Shown here: piece by piece, positions 8,739 through 17,573 of the stretch | How the letters are laid out: the number at the start of each line of letters is the position of its first letter | Numbering within the stretch: position 1 is the stretch's first letter | Notes under the pieces: model-generated | Database searches by the model: none | Seen by the model: the letters and a program-made list of their open reading frames with translations, nothing else | What the model was told of the DNA's origin: nothing | Position numbers and translations under genes: made by a program | Assembly: GCF_001484965.1 (NCBI RefSeq) | Contig: NZ_KQ947393.1 | Span: forward strand, 262,234-326,233 | Reading direction: 5' to 3' | Origin: Shouchella shacheensis | Lineage (GTDB): Bacteria; Bacillota; Bacilli; Bacillales; Bacillaceae_D | Length of the DNA stretch: 64,000 nt

Positions 8739-9434
8739 TCACACGGCTAACGCTTCAATCATATGCAGCACTTGCTTCGCAGAACCTACCGCTGATTTTT
8801 CCAAGAACGCATCATACGACAGTTTCATGTCGCCACCAGCAACGTCGGAAAGGGCACGAATGATGACAAAGCGTCTGTTAAACTGATAACATACGTGTGC
8901 AATCGCGCCTGCTTCCATTTCTACACAAAAAGCGGCTGGAAAAAGAGAGTTGATTTCTTGAATGCGATTATCTTCACTAACGAAGGAGTCCCCGCTAACA
9001 ATCAGACCCTGTTCGCTTTGAAAGCCAACTTTGGTTGCTGCTTTTTCGGCAATCTCAATTAAGGACGCGTCTGGCAAAAAGGCTGGCACCATTCCAGGAA
9101 CTTGGCCCGGCTCGTAGCCAAAAACGGTGCCGTCAACGTCGTGATAGCGTACTTCCGTTGAAATAACGAGATCGCCAACGGACATCGCCGCGTTCAGTCC
9201 CCCGGCTACGCCAGTATTGATGATCGTATCCGGTTCAAACCGCTCAATAAGAAGCGTTGTGGCAACCGCCGCGTTGACTTTGCCAATGCCAGATCGTGTG
9301 AGGACCACCGGTGTAACTCCGATCACTCCCTCTGTAAATTCGCATCCGGCTATGCCCGTCACAACCGGGTTTGTGATTTTGCTACGAAGAAGCTCAACTT
9401 CTTCCTCCATGGCACCAATGATTCCGATTTTCAA
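8739..9434 (-). CDS. mtnN: 5'-methylthioadenosine/S-adenosylhomocysteine nucleosidase
   Basis: 231 residues, the usual family length, starting with a TTG 8 nt after AAAGGA; the longer open frame upstream has no family match. The enzyme removes adenine from MTA and S-adenosylhomocysteine in the cytoplasm, feeding methionine salvage and relieving methyltransferase inhibition. Visible motifs are [37 protein letters not shown] and the catalytic-Asp stretch ALSDVAGG. The neighbouring yrhC recalls the B. subtilis order, but the reverse transsulfuration genes that should lie between are gone. Confidence 0.96.
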   Translation of the reverse strand: MKIGIIGAMEEEVELLRSKITNPVVTGIAGCEFTEGVIGVTPVVLTRSGIGKVNAAVATTLLIERFEPDTIINTGVAGGLNAAMSVGDLVISTEVRYHDVDGTVFGYEPGQVPGMVPAFLPDASLIEIAEKAATKVGFQSEQGLIVSGDSFVSEDNRIQEINSLFPAAFCVEMEAGAIAHVCYQFNRRFVIIRALSDVAGGDMKLSYDAFLEKSAVGSAKQVLHMIEALAV

Positions 9435-9578
9435 AGCACTCTTCCTTTCTCTATTTACAATGACTCTGCCCTCTAGTATACACATCGCACCAGCGAATTT
9501 CACGGGAATTCTATTGAACCGAAGAATGTTCGGGTGTATAACTGGGACACGTTCTCCGGTTTCAGGTTCGTAACGAAA

Positions 9579-9600
9579 AGAGCAGCTCAGCAGCTGCTCT
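9579..9600 (-). terminator. terminator of ku
   Basis: A perfect 9-bp stem AGAGCAGCT / AGCTGCTCT with a 4-nt loop is followed on the minus strand by TTTTCG. It lies 30 nt past the ku stop, between ku and mtnN. Confidence 0.75.
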
Positions 9601-9629
9601 CCGTTTTGCTAAAACCTATGTTCCCGCCC

Positions 9630-10469
9630 CTACGCATTCTTCTTTGCTGTACTCCCTCTCTTCTTTTTCGCCGCTGCTTTTTTCCGTTTGGGCTTTGTTC
9701 TCTCAAGGGAGGCTTCAAGCGCAGACATAAGATCGGTATTGTTTGCGGCAGGTTCGTCGGTTTTCGGGCTTGTCGTGACCGTCTCTTCCCCGTTTTTCTT
9801 GTTCTCGATCAGTTCCAGTAAATCCTTGCGATACTCGTCTGTGTACTTATCCGCGTCAAATTCGGTGGTGAGCTGATCGACAAGCAAGAGCGCCGTCTTC
9901 AGCTCTTTTTCATCGACGTTAGGCTCTTCCGGCAAGCTTGGCACGTCCTGAACATTTCGCACTTCATCGGGAAAATAAATCGTTTCCATCATTAGCGCCT
10001 GTTTGTACGTGCGAACGATGGCCAGATGCTCCTTGGAGCGTATGATGATCTTGGCGACACCAATCTTGTCGGAGTCGGAGAGTGCCTTCTGCAGGAGCGC
10101 GTAAGCTTTGGCGCCTCCTTCTCCTGGAGCAAGAAAATACGAGCGATCAAAATAAATTGGGTCAATTTCCGCGAGCTGAACGAAGTCAAGAATTTGTACA
10201 GCCTTGTCCTCGTTATCTTTCTTTAACTGCTTAAGCTCTTCTTCCTCAAGAACGACAAATTGATCTTTGGCGTATTCATAGGCTTTAATAATATCGTCTT
10301 TTTCCACCGTCTCTTCGCAATGGGAACATGTTTTCTGATACGAAATGGGCGTGTGGCATTTCTTGTGTAGTTGCCTAAGCTTAATGTCTTTATTTTCTAC
10401 GGCTGTGTGTAGCTTGATCGGAATGTGAACGAGCCCGAACTGAATGCTGCCTTTCCAGACTGTGTGCAT
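9630..10469 (-). CDS. ku: bacterial Ku protein (non-homologous end joining)
   Basis: 279 residues. The N-terminus MHTVWKGSIQFGLVHIPIKL and the segments TCSHCEETVEKDDIIKAYEY and YFLAPGEGGAKAYALL define the prokaryotic Ku core beta-barrel, which homodimerises as a ring on DNA ends. After about residue 235 the protein has an extended C-terminal tail very rich in Lys and Ala (KPKRKKAAAKKKRG), of the kind that binds DNA and recruits LigD. The start follows AGGAGAGGTG by 7 nt. It is divergent from ligD with 89 nt between the starts, so the NHEJ pair shares one regulatory gap. It sits inside a locus that in B. subtilis holds methionine and cysteine genes. Confidence 0.96.
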   Translation of the reverse strand: MHTVWKGSIQFGLVHIPIKLHTAVENKDIKLRQLHKKCHTPISYQKTCSHCEETVEKDDIIKAYEYAKDQFVVLEEEELKQLKKDNEDKAVQILDFVQLAEIDPIYFDRSYFLAPGEGGAKAYALLQKALSDSDKIGVAKIIIRSKEHLAIVRTYKQALMMETIYFPDEVRNVQDVPSLPEEPNVDEKELKTALLLVDQLTTEFDADKYTDEYRKDLLELIENKKNGEETVTTSPKTDEPAANNTDLMSALEASLERTKPKRKKAAAKKKRGSTAKKNA

Positions 10470-10558
10470 GTTTTTTCACCTCTCCTTACTATCATCAGGC
10501 AAACGAAGTGGAAATATGTATGGCATCGTTCGGAAATGATAAGGGGGGAGGTGAAAGT

Positions 10559-12349
10559 GTGACATTCATAAAACTAACCGAAGTCGAAGCGTGGCCGAAA
10601 TCGAGAGGCTGGATGTTTGAACCAAAGTTTGACGGCTACCGCGCGAGCGTTACGCTAACCAAAGAAAGCCTCTCTCTTGTGACAAGAGGAGGCCATGACG
10701 TCAGTGCAAAGTTCCCTGAAGTTGTTACTGCCTGCAAAGAATTGGCAAGAGCAGAAAGAGATCGCCTCCCCCTCGTCCTAGACGGTGAGCTGGTCTTTTT
10801 GACAAGCCCGTACGCGAGTGACTTTCCCACCGTACAAAAACGGAGTCGCATGAGTCAGCAAGCACGTATTTGCCATGAGGCGGAAAACAAGCCATGCCAA
10901 TTTGTCGCCTTCGACCTCCTCCGCGAAAACGGGGAGACGCTCATGCAGCTGCCTTTCTCTACTCGCCGAACAAGACTAACACAATTGTTTGCGAAACCGT
11001 TGCCCTCATCGCTCCTGCTCGCGCCTCATTCTGGCGATGCCAAGGGTTTATTCGAGCGCATCCAGTACTACGGAGGAGAGGGCATTGTTTGTAAAAAAAA
11101 GAACAGCCTCTACGTGCCAAACATGCGCTCAAACGATTGGCTTAAGGTCAAGCACCGCCGCTTTGTGCGGGTGATCGTGAACTTGTTCGATGAAAAGAAC
11201 GGCTATTTTCATGGTTCTGTTTACGACGAGGAGGGTTCACTCATCGTTGTCGCCATCTTCCGTCACGGGGTAGAAGAGGAGGCCTACCGCACCTTAAAAA
11301 CATTTTTTCAAACGAACGGCAGCCAAACAAACGAAGGCTTATCGTTGCCCCCTTCGGTGTGTGTAGAGCTTTCCTGTATTGGAATGACAGGGGGTCAACT
11401 GCGGGAAGTGGCTTTTTCTCGCTTTCAACTTGAGCAGGCCCCTACTGAAGTCACCCTTTCTCGGCTGAGGGAAGATTTACACCCCCTACCGCCGGACGTA
11501 AAGGTGACAAGCCTTGATAAGCCGCTCTGGGAAGGGATTGACAAACAGACGTATTTGCATTACCTTCAGGCCGTGGCGCCCTATATGCTTCCCTTTCTTA
11601 AAGAGCGGGCGCTGACGGTCATTCGCTATCCCCACGGGGCCGTTGGTGGGGAGCGCTTTTATCAGAAGAACTGTCCGGACTATGCGCCGTCGTATGTGGA
11701 GACCGTTCGTCTGGAGGGGATTGACTACATTGTGTGCAGTGATCCAAGGACCCTCACCTGGCTGGGCAACCAGCTTGCCCTTGAGCTGCATATCCCTTTT
11801 CAAGAAGCAAAGGACACGAAACCATCGGAGCTTGTCTTTGATCTTGATCCGCCGACGGAGGCGTCCTTTGAGCTAGCCATAGAGGCTGCCTCCCTCTTAA
11901 GAGAAACCTTGCAGCACTTCTCGCTTCCGTCCTTTGTAAAGACAACGGGCGGGAAGGGGCTACAGCTTCACGTTCCGCTTAAAAGAAATGCATTCTCGTA
12001 TGAGGAGACACACACATTCATGGCCTTTGTTGCTCGATTTTTGTGTGAGCAATCCTCCGCTCACTTCACGACAGAGCGACTTAAGAAGAAGCGCGGATCG
12101 CGGCTGTACGTGGACTACCTTCAGCATGGCCATGGCAAAACGGTGATCGCCCCGTACTCTATGCGTGAGAGTGGGTATGTAGCGACACCCATCTCTTGGG
12201 AGGAGCTCTCTTCAGGAATTCGACCGGAGGATTTTCCGTTATCCGCCGTTCTCGAGCGTATACGCAAGACGTTCGACCCGTTTTTTTATTACGAGGAGGC
12301 CCGTGCAAACGAGACGTTCGCGCACGCCTTGGAACGAATGAAAGCCTGA
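10559..12349 (+). CDS. ligD: ATP-dependent DNA ligase LigD with C-terminal polymerase/primase domain
   Basis: 596 residues from the GTG that lies 7 nt after GGGGGAGG; the longer frame begins inside the upstream gap. The N-terminal half is the adenylation domain, with motif I EPKFDGYRA (Lys becomes AMP-bound), followed by an OB fold. The C-terminal half, from about residue 325, is the archaeo-eukaryotic primase-type polymerase domain with the metal motif VFDLDPP and TTGGKGLQLHVPL. Ligase first, polymerase second and no phosphoesterase domain is the B. subtilis YkoU layout. It fills and seals breaks together with Ku. Its stop codon lies inside the terminator stem. Confidence 0.95.
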   Translation: MTFIKLTEVEAWPKSRGWMFEPKFDGYRASVTLTKESLSLVTRGGHDVSAKFPEVVTACKELARAERDRLPLVLDGELVFLTSPYASDFPTVQKRSRMSQQARICHEAENKPCQFVAFDLLRENGETLMQLPFSTRRTRLTQLFAKPLPSSLLLAPHSGDAKGLFERIQYYGGEGIVCKKKNSLYVPNMRSNDWLKVKHRRFVRVIVNLFDEKNGYFHGSVYDEEGSLIVVAIFRHGVEEEAYRTLKTFFQTNGSQTNEGLSLPPSVCVELSCIGMTGGQLREVAFSRFQLEQAPTEVTLSRLREDLHPLPPDVKVTSLDKPLWEGIDKQTYLHYLQAVAPYMLPFLKERALTVIRYPHGAVGGERFYQKNCPDYAPSYVETVRLEGIDYIVCSDPRTLTWLGNQLALELHIPFQEAKDTKPSELVFDLDPPTEASFELAIEAASLLRETLQHFSLPSFVKTTGGKGLQLHVPLKRNAFSYEETHTFMAFVARFLCEQSSAHFTTERLKKKRGSRLYVDYLQHGHGKTVIAPYSMRESGYVATPISWEELSSGIRPEDFPLSAVLERIRKTFDPFFYYEEARANETFAHALERMKA

Positions 12350-12380
12350 TGCACGGAATGCGTGCATCAGGCTTATTTTA
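12342..12380 (+). terminator. ligD terminator, overlapping the convergent yrrS stop
   Basis: A 13-bp perfect stem AAGCCTGATGCAC / GTGCATCAGGCTT with a 7-nt loop is followed by ATTTTAATT. The arms are symmetrical, so it may also act on yrrS transcripts, which end at 12378. Confidence 0.85.
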
Positions 12381-13046
12381 ATTATAGTACGGGCTAGGGT
12401 TGCTCGATAGCTGTTCAACAGACACCGGTTGCCAGCCTTCGCCATCCACCCATTCCAGATAGACCTCGTAGGGGGTGGATTGATTCACTTGATCGCTAAT
12501 AATTCCTCGAGCCGTTGTCTGTGAGCCGCCGTTGCCAAGCTCCCACACAATCGAATCCCCTTCACTTAGTCCTGTGGCATAGTAAAGAGCTTGTTCCATT
12601 TCTGCCCAGTTTTGCGAGTCTTGATTAAAATCGTTTGGCGTAGGGTTCTCCTGCTCTGTTTCGATTGGGTCCCACTCGCCGTCTTCTGGCCGTTCTTCTT
12701 CAGACTCTGCTTCCTCGTCATCCTCATCGTCTTCATCCCGATTCGCATCATTCTCGCCGTCCGCTTCATCCTCTTCTTCTTCCTCCCGGTTGGCGTCATC
12801 CTCACCGTTCGCCTCCTCCTCTTCCTCCGGAGGAGTCGCTTCTTCCTCCTCAGGGGTCTCTTCTTCCACCCCTTCATTTTCGGCTGTTGGCTCCTCGTTT
12901 CCTCCGCCGTCCGCTTGGTCAGATTGCATCATGCTCCAAACCAAGTTCCCGCCTAAAAATAAAATAAGTACGGATACAACAATGATAGCTATGTTCAATA
13001 AGCGATTGACTCGCTTCTTTTTTCTGTCATAGCGCCTGTTCGCCAT
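12378..13046 (-). CDS. yrrS: YrrS-like membrane protein with long acidic linker
   Basis: 222 residues. A basic N-terminus (RYDRKKKRVNR) and one membrane segment at about 17-39 give an N-in, C-out protein. Residues about 50-135 are almost wholly Glu, Asp, Asn, Gly and Ala, with an imperfect repeat around GENDANR. The C-terminal domain from about 145 (QNWAEMEQALYYATGL to WQPVSVEQLSSNP) matches the extracellular DUF1510 domain of YrrS. In B. subtilis yrrS follows pbpI, which is missing here. It probably has an envelope role linked to peptidoglycan, but no activity is known. Confidence 0.82.
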   Translation of the reverse strand: MANRRYDRKKKRVNRLLNIAIIVVSVLILFLGGNLVWSMMQSDQADGGGNEEPTAENEGVEEETPEEEEATPPEEEEEANGEDDANREEEEEDEADGENDANRDEDDEDDEEAESEEERPEDGEWDPIETEQENPTPNDFNQDSQNWAEMEQALYYATGLSEGDSIVWELGNGGSQTTARGIISDQVNQSTPYEVYLEWVDGEGWQPVSVEQLSSNPSPYYN

Positions 13047-13159
13047 AGTGTTTTCACGTCCTTTCTTTCACTTCTTCTAGTCCCATTATATCGCCTTTAA
13101 GGGCAAGATCAACCATCTATTTGCGTGATAATGTCAAATCTTGTTGAGCGATCGTCTTC

Positions 13160-13200
13160 TCACACGAAGGAAATGCGCAGGCGGATTGCTTAGAAGCGAG
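13160..13200 (-). repeat. partial copy of a dispersed 15-mer block
   Basis: CCGCCTGCGCATTTC (13170-13184, minus strand) is identical to a block inside the dispersed element near 5935-5949. In both places it follows a terminator hairpin containing AGGCGGTCC. The rest of the palindromic element is not recognisable here. Confidence 0.45.
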
Positions 13201-13221
13201 AATTTTGGAGACCTGATAAAA

Positions 13222-13256
13222 GAAAGGCCGCCCACCTGGGACCGCCTCTCTTTCAA
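13222..13256 (-). terminator. greA terminator
   Basis: On the minus strand AGGC...GCCT encloses CCC/GGG with a 4-nt loop and is followed by TTCTTTTAT, directly after the greA stop. Confidence 0.7.
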
Positions 13257-13259
13257 TCA

Positions 13260-13736
13260 TTACCTTATCTCTAAAATTTCGACTTGCATTTCTCCAGCTG
13301 GCGTGTTGACAATGGCCTTATCATTGACGGTTTTGCCGATGAGGCTTTGGGCCATTGGAGAGTCATTTGAAATTTTTCCTTCGAGCGGATCAGATTCTGC
13401 TGTTCCGACAATGGTGTACTCTTCTTCTTCTCCGTCCGGAAGTTCAATGAGGCGCACCGTCTTTCCAAGGGATACGACATTGCCATCTACGGTTTCGTTT
13501 TCGATCATCACCGCATTACGAATCATCCCCTCAAGCTGAGCAATGCGCCCCTCAACAAACGCTTGATCCTCTTTGGCAGAGTCGTACTCAGAGTTCTCGG
13601 ATAAGTCTCCAAAGCTGCGAGCCACCTTTATACGTTCAACGACTTCTTTTCGTCGTGTCGTAATGAGATACTGAAGCTCCTCTTCTAGCTTCTTCTTTCC
13701 ATCTTCAGTCATATAGTGCTTTTTTTCTTCTGACAT
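13260..13736 (-). CDS. greA: transcription elongation factor GreA
   Basis: 158 residues, the normal length, with AAGGAG 8 nt before the ATG. An N-terminal antiparallel coiled coil (about 1-78) carries the acidic tip [19 protein letters not shown], which reaches the RNA polymerase active site and stimulates cleavage of backtracked RNA. A C-terminal FKBP-like domain follows ([29 protein letters not shown]). It lies 44 nt downstream of udk, as in B. subtilis. The pbpI gene that normally follows is absent, and a terminator comes instead. Confidence 0.97.
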   Translation of the reverse strand: MSEEKKHYMTEDGKKKLEEELQYLITTRRKEVVERIKVARSFGDLSENSEYDSAKEDQAFVEGRIAQLEGMIRNAVMIENETVDGNVVSLGKTVRLIELPDGEEEEYTIVGTAESDPLEGKISNDSPMAQSLIGKTVNDKAIVNTPAGEMQVEILEIR

Positions 13737-13780
13737 GACGTTCACTCCTTCTTATCCTCTAGCTGCTCGCATGATGTCCT

Positions 13781-14428
13781 TCATTTTGAAGGCATAAGTC
13801 CTCGTTCTTCAATAATCGTTCGGATTTTCGTTGCCATTAAATCAATCGCGACTTTGTTTTGCCCGCCTTCTGGAATAATCACATCGGCATACCGCTTGGT
13901 GGGCTCAACAAACTGCAAATGCATGGGACGTACAACCGACGTATATTGATCGATCACAGAATCGATGGAGCGTCCGCGTTCTTTGATGTCACGAGCAAGG
14001 CGACGAATAATACGCAGATCCGCATCTGTATCAACAAACACTTTAATATCCATCATGCTCCGTAAATGTTCGTCCTCAAGAATCAAAATTCCTTCAAGAA
14101 TGATCACTTCTTTTGGCTCAATTGGAACCACCGTTTCTGAACGTGTATGCCTCGCGTAGTCGTATAAAGGCTTCTTAATGGGCTGTTTCTCACGGAGCAT
14201 TTGTAAGTGCTCATATAACAGCTCATTGTCAAAGGCAAACGGATGATCATAGTTGGTTTCAAGCCTCTCTTCGAACTCCAAGTGATCCTGATTTTTATAA
14301 TACGCATCTTGTTCAATTAATACGATGGATGAATCCGAAAATTGCTTAAAAATCTCTTTGGCGACCGTCGTCTTGCCTGAGCCGGTTCCGCCCGCCACGC
14401 CTATAACAATCGGACGCTTTGGCTTCAT
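13781..14428 (-). CDS. udk: uridine kinase
   Basis: 215 residues. The P-loop [15 protein letters not shown], the substrate loop DAYYKNQ and [10 protein letters not shown], and the arginine-rich [16 protein letters not shown] lid identify the uridine/cytidine kinase of pyrimidine salvage (NMP-kinase fold, cytoplasm). The ATG follows GGTGAGG by 8 nt; the frame could start one codon earlier at TTG. It lies 21 nt downstream of trmR, probably co-transcribed with it. Confidence 0.97.
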   Translation of the reverse strand: MKPKRPIVIGVAGGTGSGKTTVAKEIFKQFSDSSIVLIEQDAYYKNQDHLEFEERLETNYDHPFAFDNELLYEHLQMLREKQPIKKPLYDYARHTRSETVVPIEPKEVIILEGILILEDEHLRSMMDIKVFVDTDADLRIIRRLARDIKERGRSIDSVIDQYTSVVRPMHLQFVEPTKRYADVIIPEGGQNKVAIDLMATKIRTIIEERGLMPSK

Positions 14429-14449
14429 CAAACAAACCTCACCTTCATC

Positions 14450-15100
14450 TTAGGTGTTACTCTTTTTTATGCTCACCGAGAGTCCGTCTCCAATAGGGAG
14501 AATGCGCGTCTCGAACTGCGGGTGGTTGGCAAGCCATTCATTATAGCGGCGGATTTTCTTGGCGATCGACTGTAGACGCTTGCTCATTCCTACGTTTTTT
14601 TCTTCAGCAACAAGCCCCCGAAAGAGGACGTTGTCGCTTAGGACGACTCCCCCTGTTCTTAGTAACGGCGTGTACAGTTTAAAAAATGACTGGTACTGCC
14701 CTTTGGCGGCATCAATAAATAATACATCAAACGGTGCGTATTGTTCAACCCCGCTCACTGCCGCTTTCGCGTCGGCATTGAGAACCGTAATCCGTTCCTG
14801 CAAGCCCGCTTCACGAACATAGTCGCACGCTTGCATGTATCTGTCTTCGTCTCGCTCAATCGTCACGATTTCTGCCCTTGGCACCGTGTGCGCCATGCGA
14901 ATCGCCGAATACCCTATCGCCGTCCCTATTTCTAAGATGCGCCCCGGATCAAAAAGGGACAGTTGCACAAGCATCGATTCTATCCCTACAAGATCCATAA
15001 TCGGCACATTCGATCGCACCGCAAACGCCTCCATCTCTTCAACGAGAGGAGGGCGAGGGGGCACGAGCGATGCAACATAGTCGTTCACCCTGTTGTTCAT
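14450..15100 (-). CDS. trmR: tRNA 5-hydroxyuridine methyltransferase TrmR (YrrM)
   Basis: 216 residues of the SAM-dependent O-methyltransferase-3 (COMT-like) family. The SAM loop is ILEIGTAIGYSAIRMA, followed by EIVTIERDEDRYMQA and the metal-binding VLFIDAAKGQY with LSDNVLFRG. In B. subtilis TrmR methylates ho5U34 of tRNA to mo5U. There the next two genes, trhP1 and trhP2, encode the peptidase-U32-like proteins that make ho5U; here trmR runs straight into udk, so the hydroxylation partner must be elsewhere, or TrhO is used. Confidence 0.9.
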   Translation of the reverse strand: MNNRVNDYVASLVPPRPPLVEEMEAFAVRSNVPIMDLVGIESMLVQLSLFDPGRILEIGTAIGYSAIRMAHTVPRAEIVTIERDEDRYMQACDYVREAGLQERITVLNADAKAAVSGVEQYAPFDVLFIDAAKGQYQSFFKLYTPLLRTGGVVLSDNVLFRGLVAEEKNVGMSKRLQSIAKKIRRYNEWLANHPQFETRILPIGDGLSVSIKKSNT

Positions 15101-15124
15101 GTTCTCACCTCATGCGCCTGAACC

Positions 15125-16258
15125 TTAATCTTCGGCGGCTTCTTCCCATTCATGACGATATTCCTGCCGCGTGGCGTCGTGCTCTTCATAGGTTTCGTTG
15201 TAGATCACTTCACCGTTGTAGCGCGCGTAAAAGTATTTGTCGTCCGTATCGTTTGGGGTTACTGCGGCCTCAATTGACTCCTCACGCATGCTAGAAATCG
15301 GCCCCGGTGGCAATCCCGTGTTTCTGTACGTATTATATGGGGACTCAATCTCAAGCTGGTCATACGTGGTCATGTAAATATGCTCGCCGTGGGCATAGGC
15401 AATCGTTGGATCCACTTGCAGGGGCATACGTTCATCCATGCGGTTATGAAGCACACCCGATATAGTAAAGCGATCTTCTGATGTTTGTGCTTCTCGCTCG
15501 ATGATGGAGGCAAGCGTGAGAATTTGGTGGAGCGAATAGTCACTCGACTCGATTTCTTCCCCGTGTGTATCCACAACGCTTTGCATACGGTCAAGCATCG
15601 CCTCTACAATCTCTTCAATCGATGGGTCTTCTTCGGCAAAATCATAACGTGCCGGGAATAGATACCCTTCAAGCGGATGTGTAATTTCCTCGTCCAAGAC
15701 AACCTCTGAGAGCATCGAATAGCGATCGATCAGTGATTCTACATACTCTTCACTATCGAGTAGCTCGATGACCTCCTCTGCTGTATGATCCGTGTTTTCT
15801 TCAATCAACGCGGCCATATCGGTGAGCCAGAGCCCTTCCGGAATCGTAATCGAAAGAGCGACATCGGGCTCCATTGAACCGTCTTTTAGTTCAACCAGGA
15901 TGTCATCCACGGCCATCTCAGTGGAAAGCGTATAGTCGCCAGCTTGGAAGCCGGACTCATTTTTATAACGGGTGTAATAACGGAAAATCGTAGCGTTTGT
16001 AATCAAGCCTTCTTCTTCGAGAACTTGCCCAATGTCCTGGGCAGACGAACCTACAGGGATGGAGACTTCCACCTCTTCGCCTTCCCCTTCTTCCGCTATG
16101 GGTTCTAACGCATTTGATAGATAAAGATACCCTATAAGAATTGATAAGACCAGGGCAACCATTAGGACAGTTACGCAAATCACTACAATTTTACGAACGG
16201 TTTCGGCTTGCAAAGCGCGCTCTGCTTGCCGGTCTTTTCCATGTTCGTTTTTAGGCAT
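15125..16258 (-). CDS. mltG: endolytic peptidoglycan transglycosylase MltG
   Basis: 377 residues. A short cytoplasmic tail rich in charged residues is followed by a membrane segment at about 23-49. An extracellular LysM-like region (VSIPVGSSAQDIGQVLEEEGLI) precedes the YceG catalytic domain, with the catalytic Glu in TLASIIEREA and the motifs PLEGYLFPARYDF, NTYRNTGLPPGPI and NDTDDKYFYAR. The enzyme cuts nascent glycan strands and helps set their length. Acidic surface residues are very frequent for this family. It is the first gene of the block mltG-trmR-udk-greA. Confidence 0.95.
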   Translation of the reverse strand: MPKNEHGKDRQAERALQAETVRKIVVICVTVLMVALVLSILIGYLYLSNALEPIAEEGEGEEVEVSIPVGSSAQDIGQVLEEEGLITNATIFRYYTRYKNESGFQAGDYTLSTEMAVDDILVELKDGSMEPDVALSITIPEGLWLTDMAALIEENTDHTAEEVIELLDSEEYVESLIDRYSMLSEVVLDEEITHPLEGYLFPARYDFAEEDPSIEEIVEAMLDRMQSVVDTHGEEIESSDYSLHQILTLASIIEREAQTSEDRFTISGVLHNRMDERMPLQVDPTIAYAHGEHIYMTTYDQLEIESPYNTYRNTGLPPGPISSMREESIEAAVTPNDTDDKYFYARYNGEVIYNETYEEHDATRQEYRHEWEEAAED

Positions 16259-16421
16259 TGGTCTCCCCCTTCAACGTCCCATTATACTATATTTCCCGCA
16301 AAGTCAGCAAAACTTGACGAAATTCGCGAAGAAAACAAAAGCTGTCGAGACCGCAAGCATAACAAAGGGAGCCCGATCCAACAGGGAAAAAGAGCTTAAG
16401 TTCTTCGTTTTCGTATGCAGA

Positions 16422-16470
16422 GACAAACGGGAACCCGCGCTCAAGTGTGGCACGGGTTCTAGGATATGTC
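16422..16470 (-). terminator. possible yrzB terminator
   Basis: On the minus strand GAACCCG pairs with CGGGTTC around a 15-nt loop and is followed by the weak tract CCGTTTGTC. The rest of the 233-nt gap (16259-16491) shows no further feature. Confidence 0.4.
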
Positions 16471-16491
16471 GTTTTGATCTCGGTTCCGTGT

Positions 16492-16776
16492 TTATTCCTG
16501 TTCTTCCGAGAAAGTATTCAGCATTTCTTCGATCATTGCCCACTCTTCGTCTGTTTCCACTGGAAATAACGAGACGTCGTTTTCTTCGTCTTCCTTTTCT
16601 TCATAACGGAAAGCGAACACTTCCACTTCTTCTTCTGAATCTTCCTCTTCTGCCGGGACGAGGAGGAGATACGCGTTTCCTGTGGTATCCACGGTAAAGC
16701 GAAACAGCTCATCAAAAAGGTGTTCGTTGCCATCCTCGTCCGGTATCACAAATCGCTCTTTTTCTTCTTCAGCCAT
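16492..16776 (-). CDS. yrzB: DUF1292 family protein YrzB
   Basis: 94 residues, with AAAGAGGG 7 nt before the ATG. Very acidic (EEEDSEEEVEVFAFRYEEKEDE). It carries the DUF1292 pattern of an aromatic and charged beta-rich N-terminus (DEDGNEHLFDELFRFTV) and a C-terminal helix DEEWAMIEEMLNTF. The ireB-ruvX-yrzB order is conserved across Firmicutes, but no function is established. Confidence 0.88.
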   Translation of the reverse strand: MAEEEKERFVIPDEDGNEHLFDELFRFTVDTTGNAYLLLVPAEEEDSEEEVEVFAFRYEEKEDEENDVSLFPVETDEEWAMIEEMLNTFSEEQE

Positions 16777-16799
16777 AATCAATCCCTCTTTCTCTTCGT

Positions 16800-17228
16800 T
16801 TAGGATCGTGCATGTCCTTGTCGATCCAAATAGCCTTGCAAAATCAGCGTGGCTGCCATTTTATCAACCACTTGCTTGCGCTTTTTGCGACTAACATCGG
16901 CGTCCACAAGAACTCTTTGAGCGGCAACAGTGGTGAGACGCTCGTCCCACATGACGATCTTCGCGTCAGAACGAGAGCGAAGGGCCTCGGCAAATTGTTC
17001 GCTCCGCTCACCGCTCTCTCCGACGGAGCCATTCATGTTTCTTGGTAACCCAACCACTACTGTGGTGACGTCGTTCTCTTCAATGAGGGTAACGACAGCC
17101 GTATAGTCGGCATCCTCACTCGTCTCGTCTCGGCGAATCGTCGTTAATCCCTGAGCGGTCCAGCCAAAGGCGTCGCTTAAGGCAACGCCAATTGTTTTCG
17201 TTCCTAGATCGAGGCCGAGCGCTTTCAT
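16800..17228 (-). CDS. ruvX: RuvX/YqgF-family Holliday-junction-resolvase-fold nuclease
   Basis: 142 residues of RNase H fold. Catalytic acidic residues are in [16 protein letters not shown], in the strand [17 protein letters not shown] and in [13 protein letters not shown]. Family members are linked to 16S rRNA 5' maturation and, in some bacteria, to Holliday junction processing. Its ATG overlaps the ireB stop as ATGA. Confidence 0.95.
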   Translation of the reverse strand: MKALGLDLGTKTIGVALSDAFGWTAQGLTTIRRDETSEDADYTAVVTLIEENDVTTVVVGLPRNMNGSVGESGERSEQFAEALRSRSDAKIVMWDERLTTVAAQRVLVDADVSRKKRKQVVDKMAATLILQGYLDRQGHARS

Positions 17229-17497
17229 TCCTTCTCCTTGCCATGCTGGCGTAAATAGGATTTAACAAGCGATTCAATGAGCTCGTCCCGCTCTAGTTTC
17301 CGGATTAGCGTTCGAGCCTCCTTATGACGCGGGATGTACGCAGGATCTCCCGACAACAAATAGCCGACGATTTGATTAATCGGGTTGTAGCCTTTCTCCT
17401 CAAGTGCATCAAAGACAGACAGGAGAACCTCCTGCACATCAGCGTCTAGGGAGTCATCGTTAAAATTAAAGTGCATCGTTTTGTCCATAGAGCTCAA
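17225..17497 (-). CDS. ireB: IreB family regulatory phosphoprotein (YrzL)
   Basis: 90 residues from a TTG located 6-9 nt after AGGTGAG; the next ATG, three codons on, has no Shine-Dalgarno sequence. The signature [20 protein letters not shown] and the basic [17 protein letters not shown] helix are those of IreB, a substrate of the IreK/PrkC kinase in enterococci that influences cell-wall stress tolerance. N-terminal threonines are phosphorylation sites there; one Thr is present in MDKTMHFNF. It overlaps ruvX by 4 nt. Confidence 0.95.
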   Translation of the reverse strand: MSSMDKTMHFNFNDDSLDADVQEVLLSVFDALEEKGYNPINQIVGYLLSGDPAYIPRHKEARTLIRKLERDELIESLVKSYLRQHGKEKE

Positions 17498-17573
17498 ATT
17501 GCACTCACCTCTTTTTCCGTTTTCCGTACTTGCTAAACCAGATTTATCCCCATTGTACATCATCTTCGTTCGT

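Noticed and set aside
12566-12967. Several overlapping open frames opposite and within yrrS
   Set aside because: They arise from the low-complexity GAG/GAC-rich linker read in other frames and strands.
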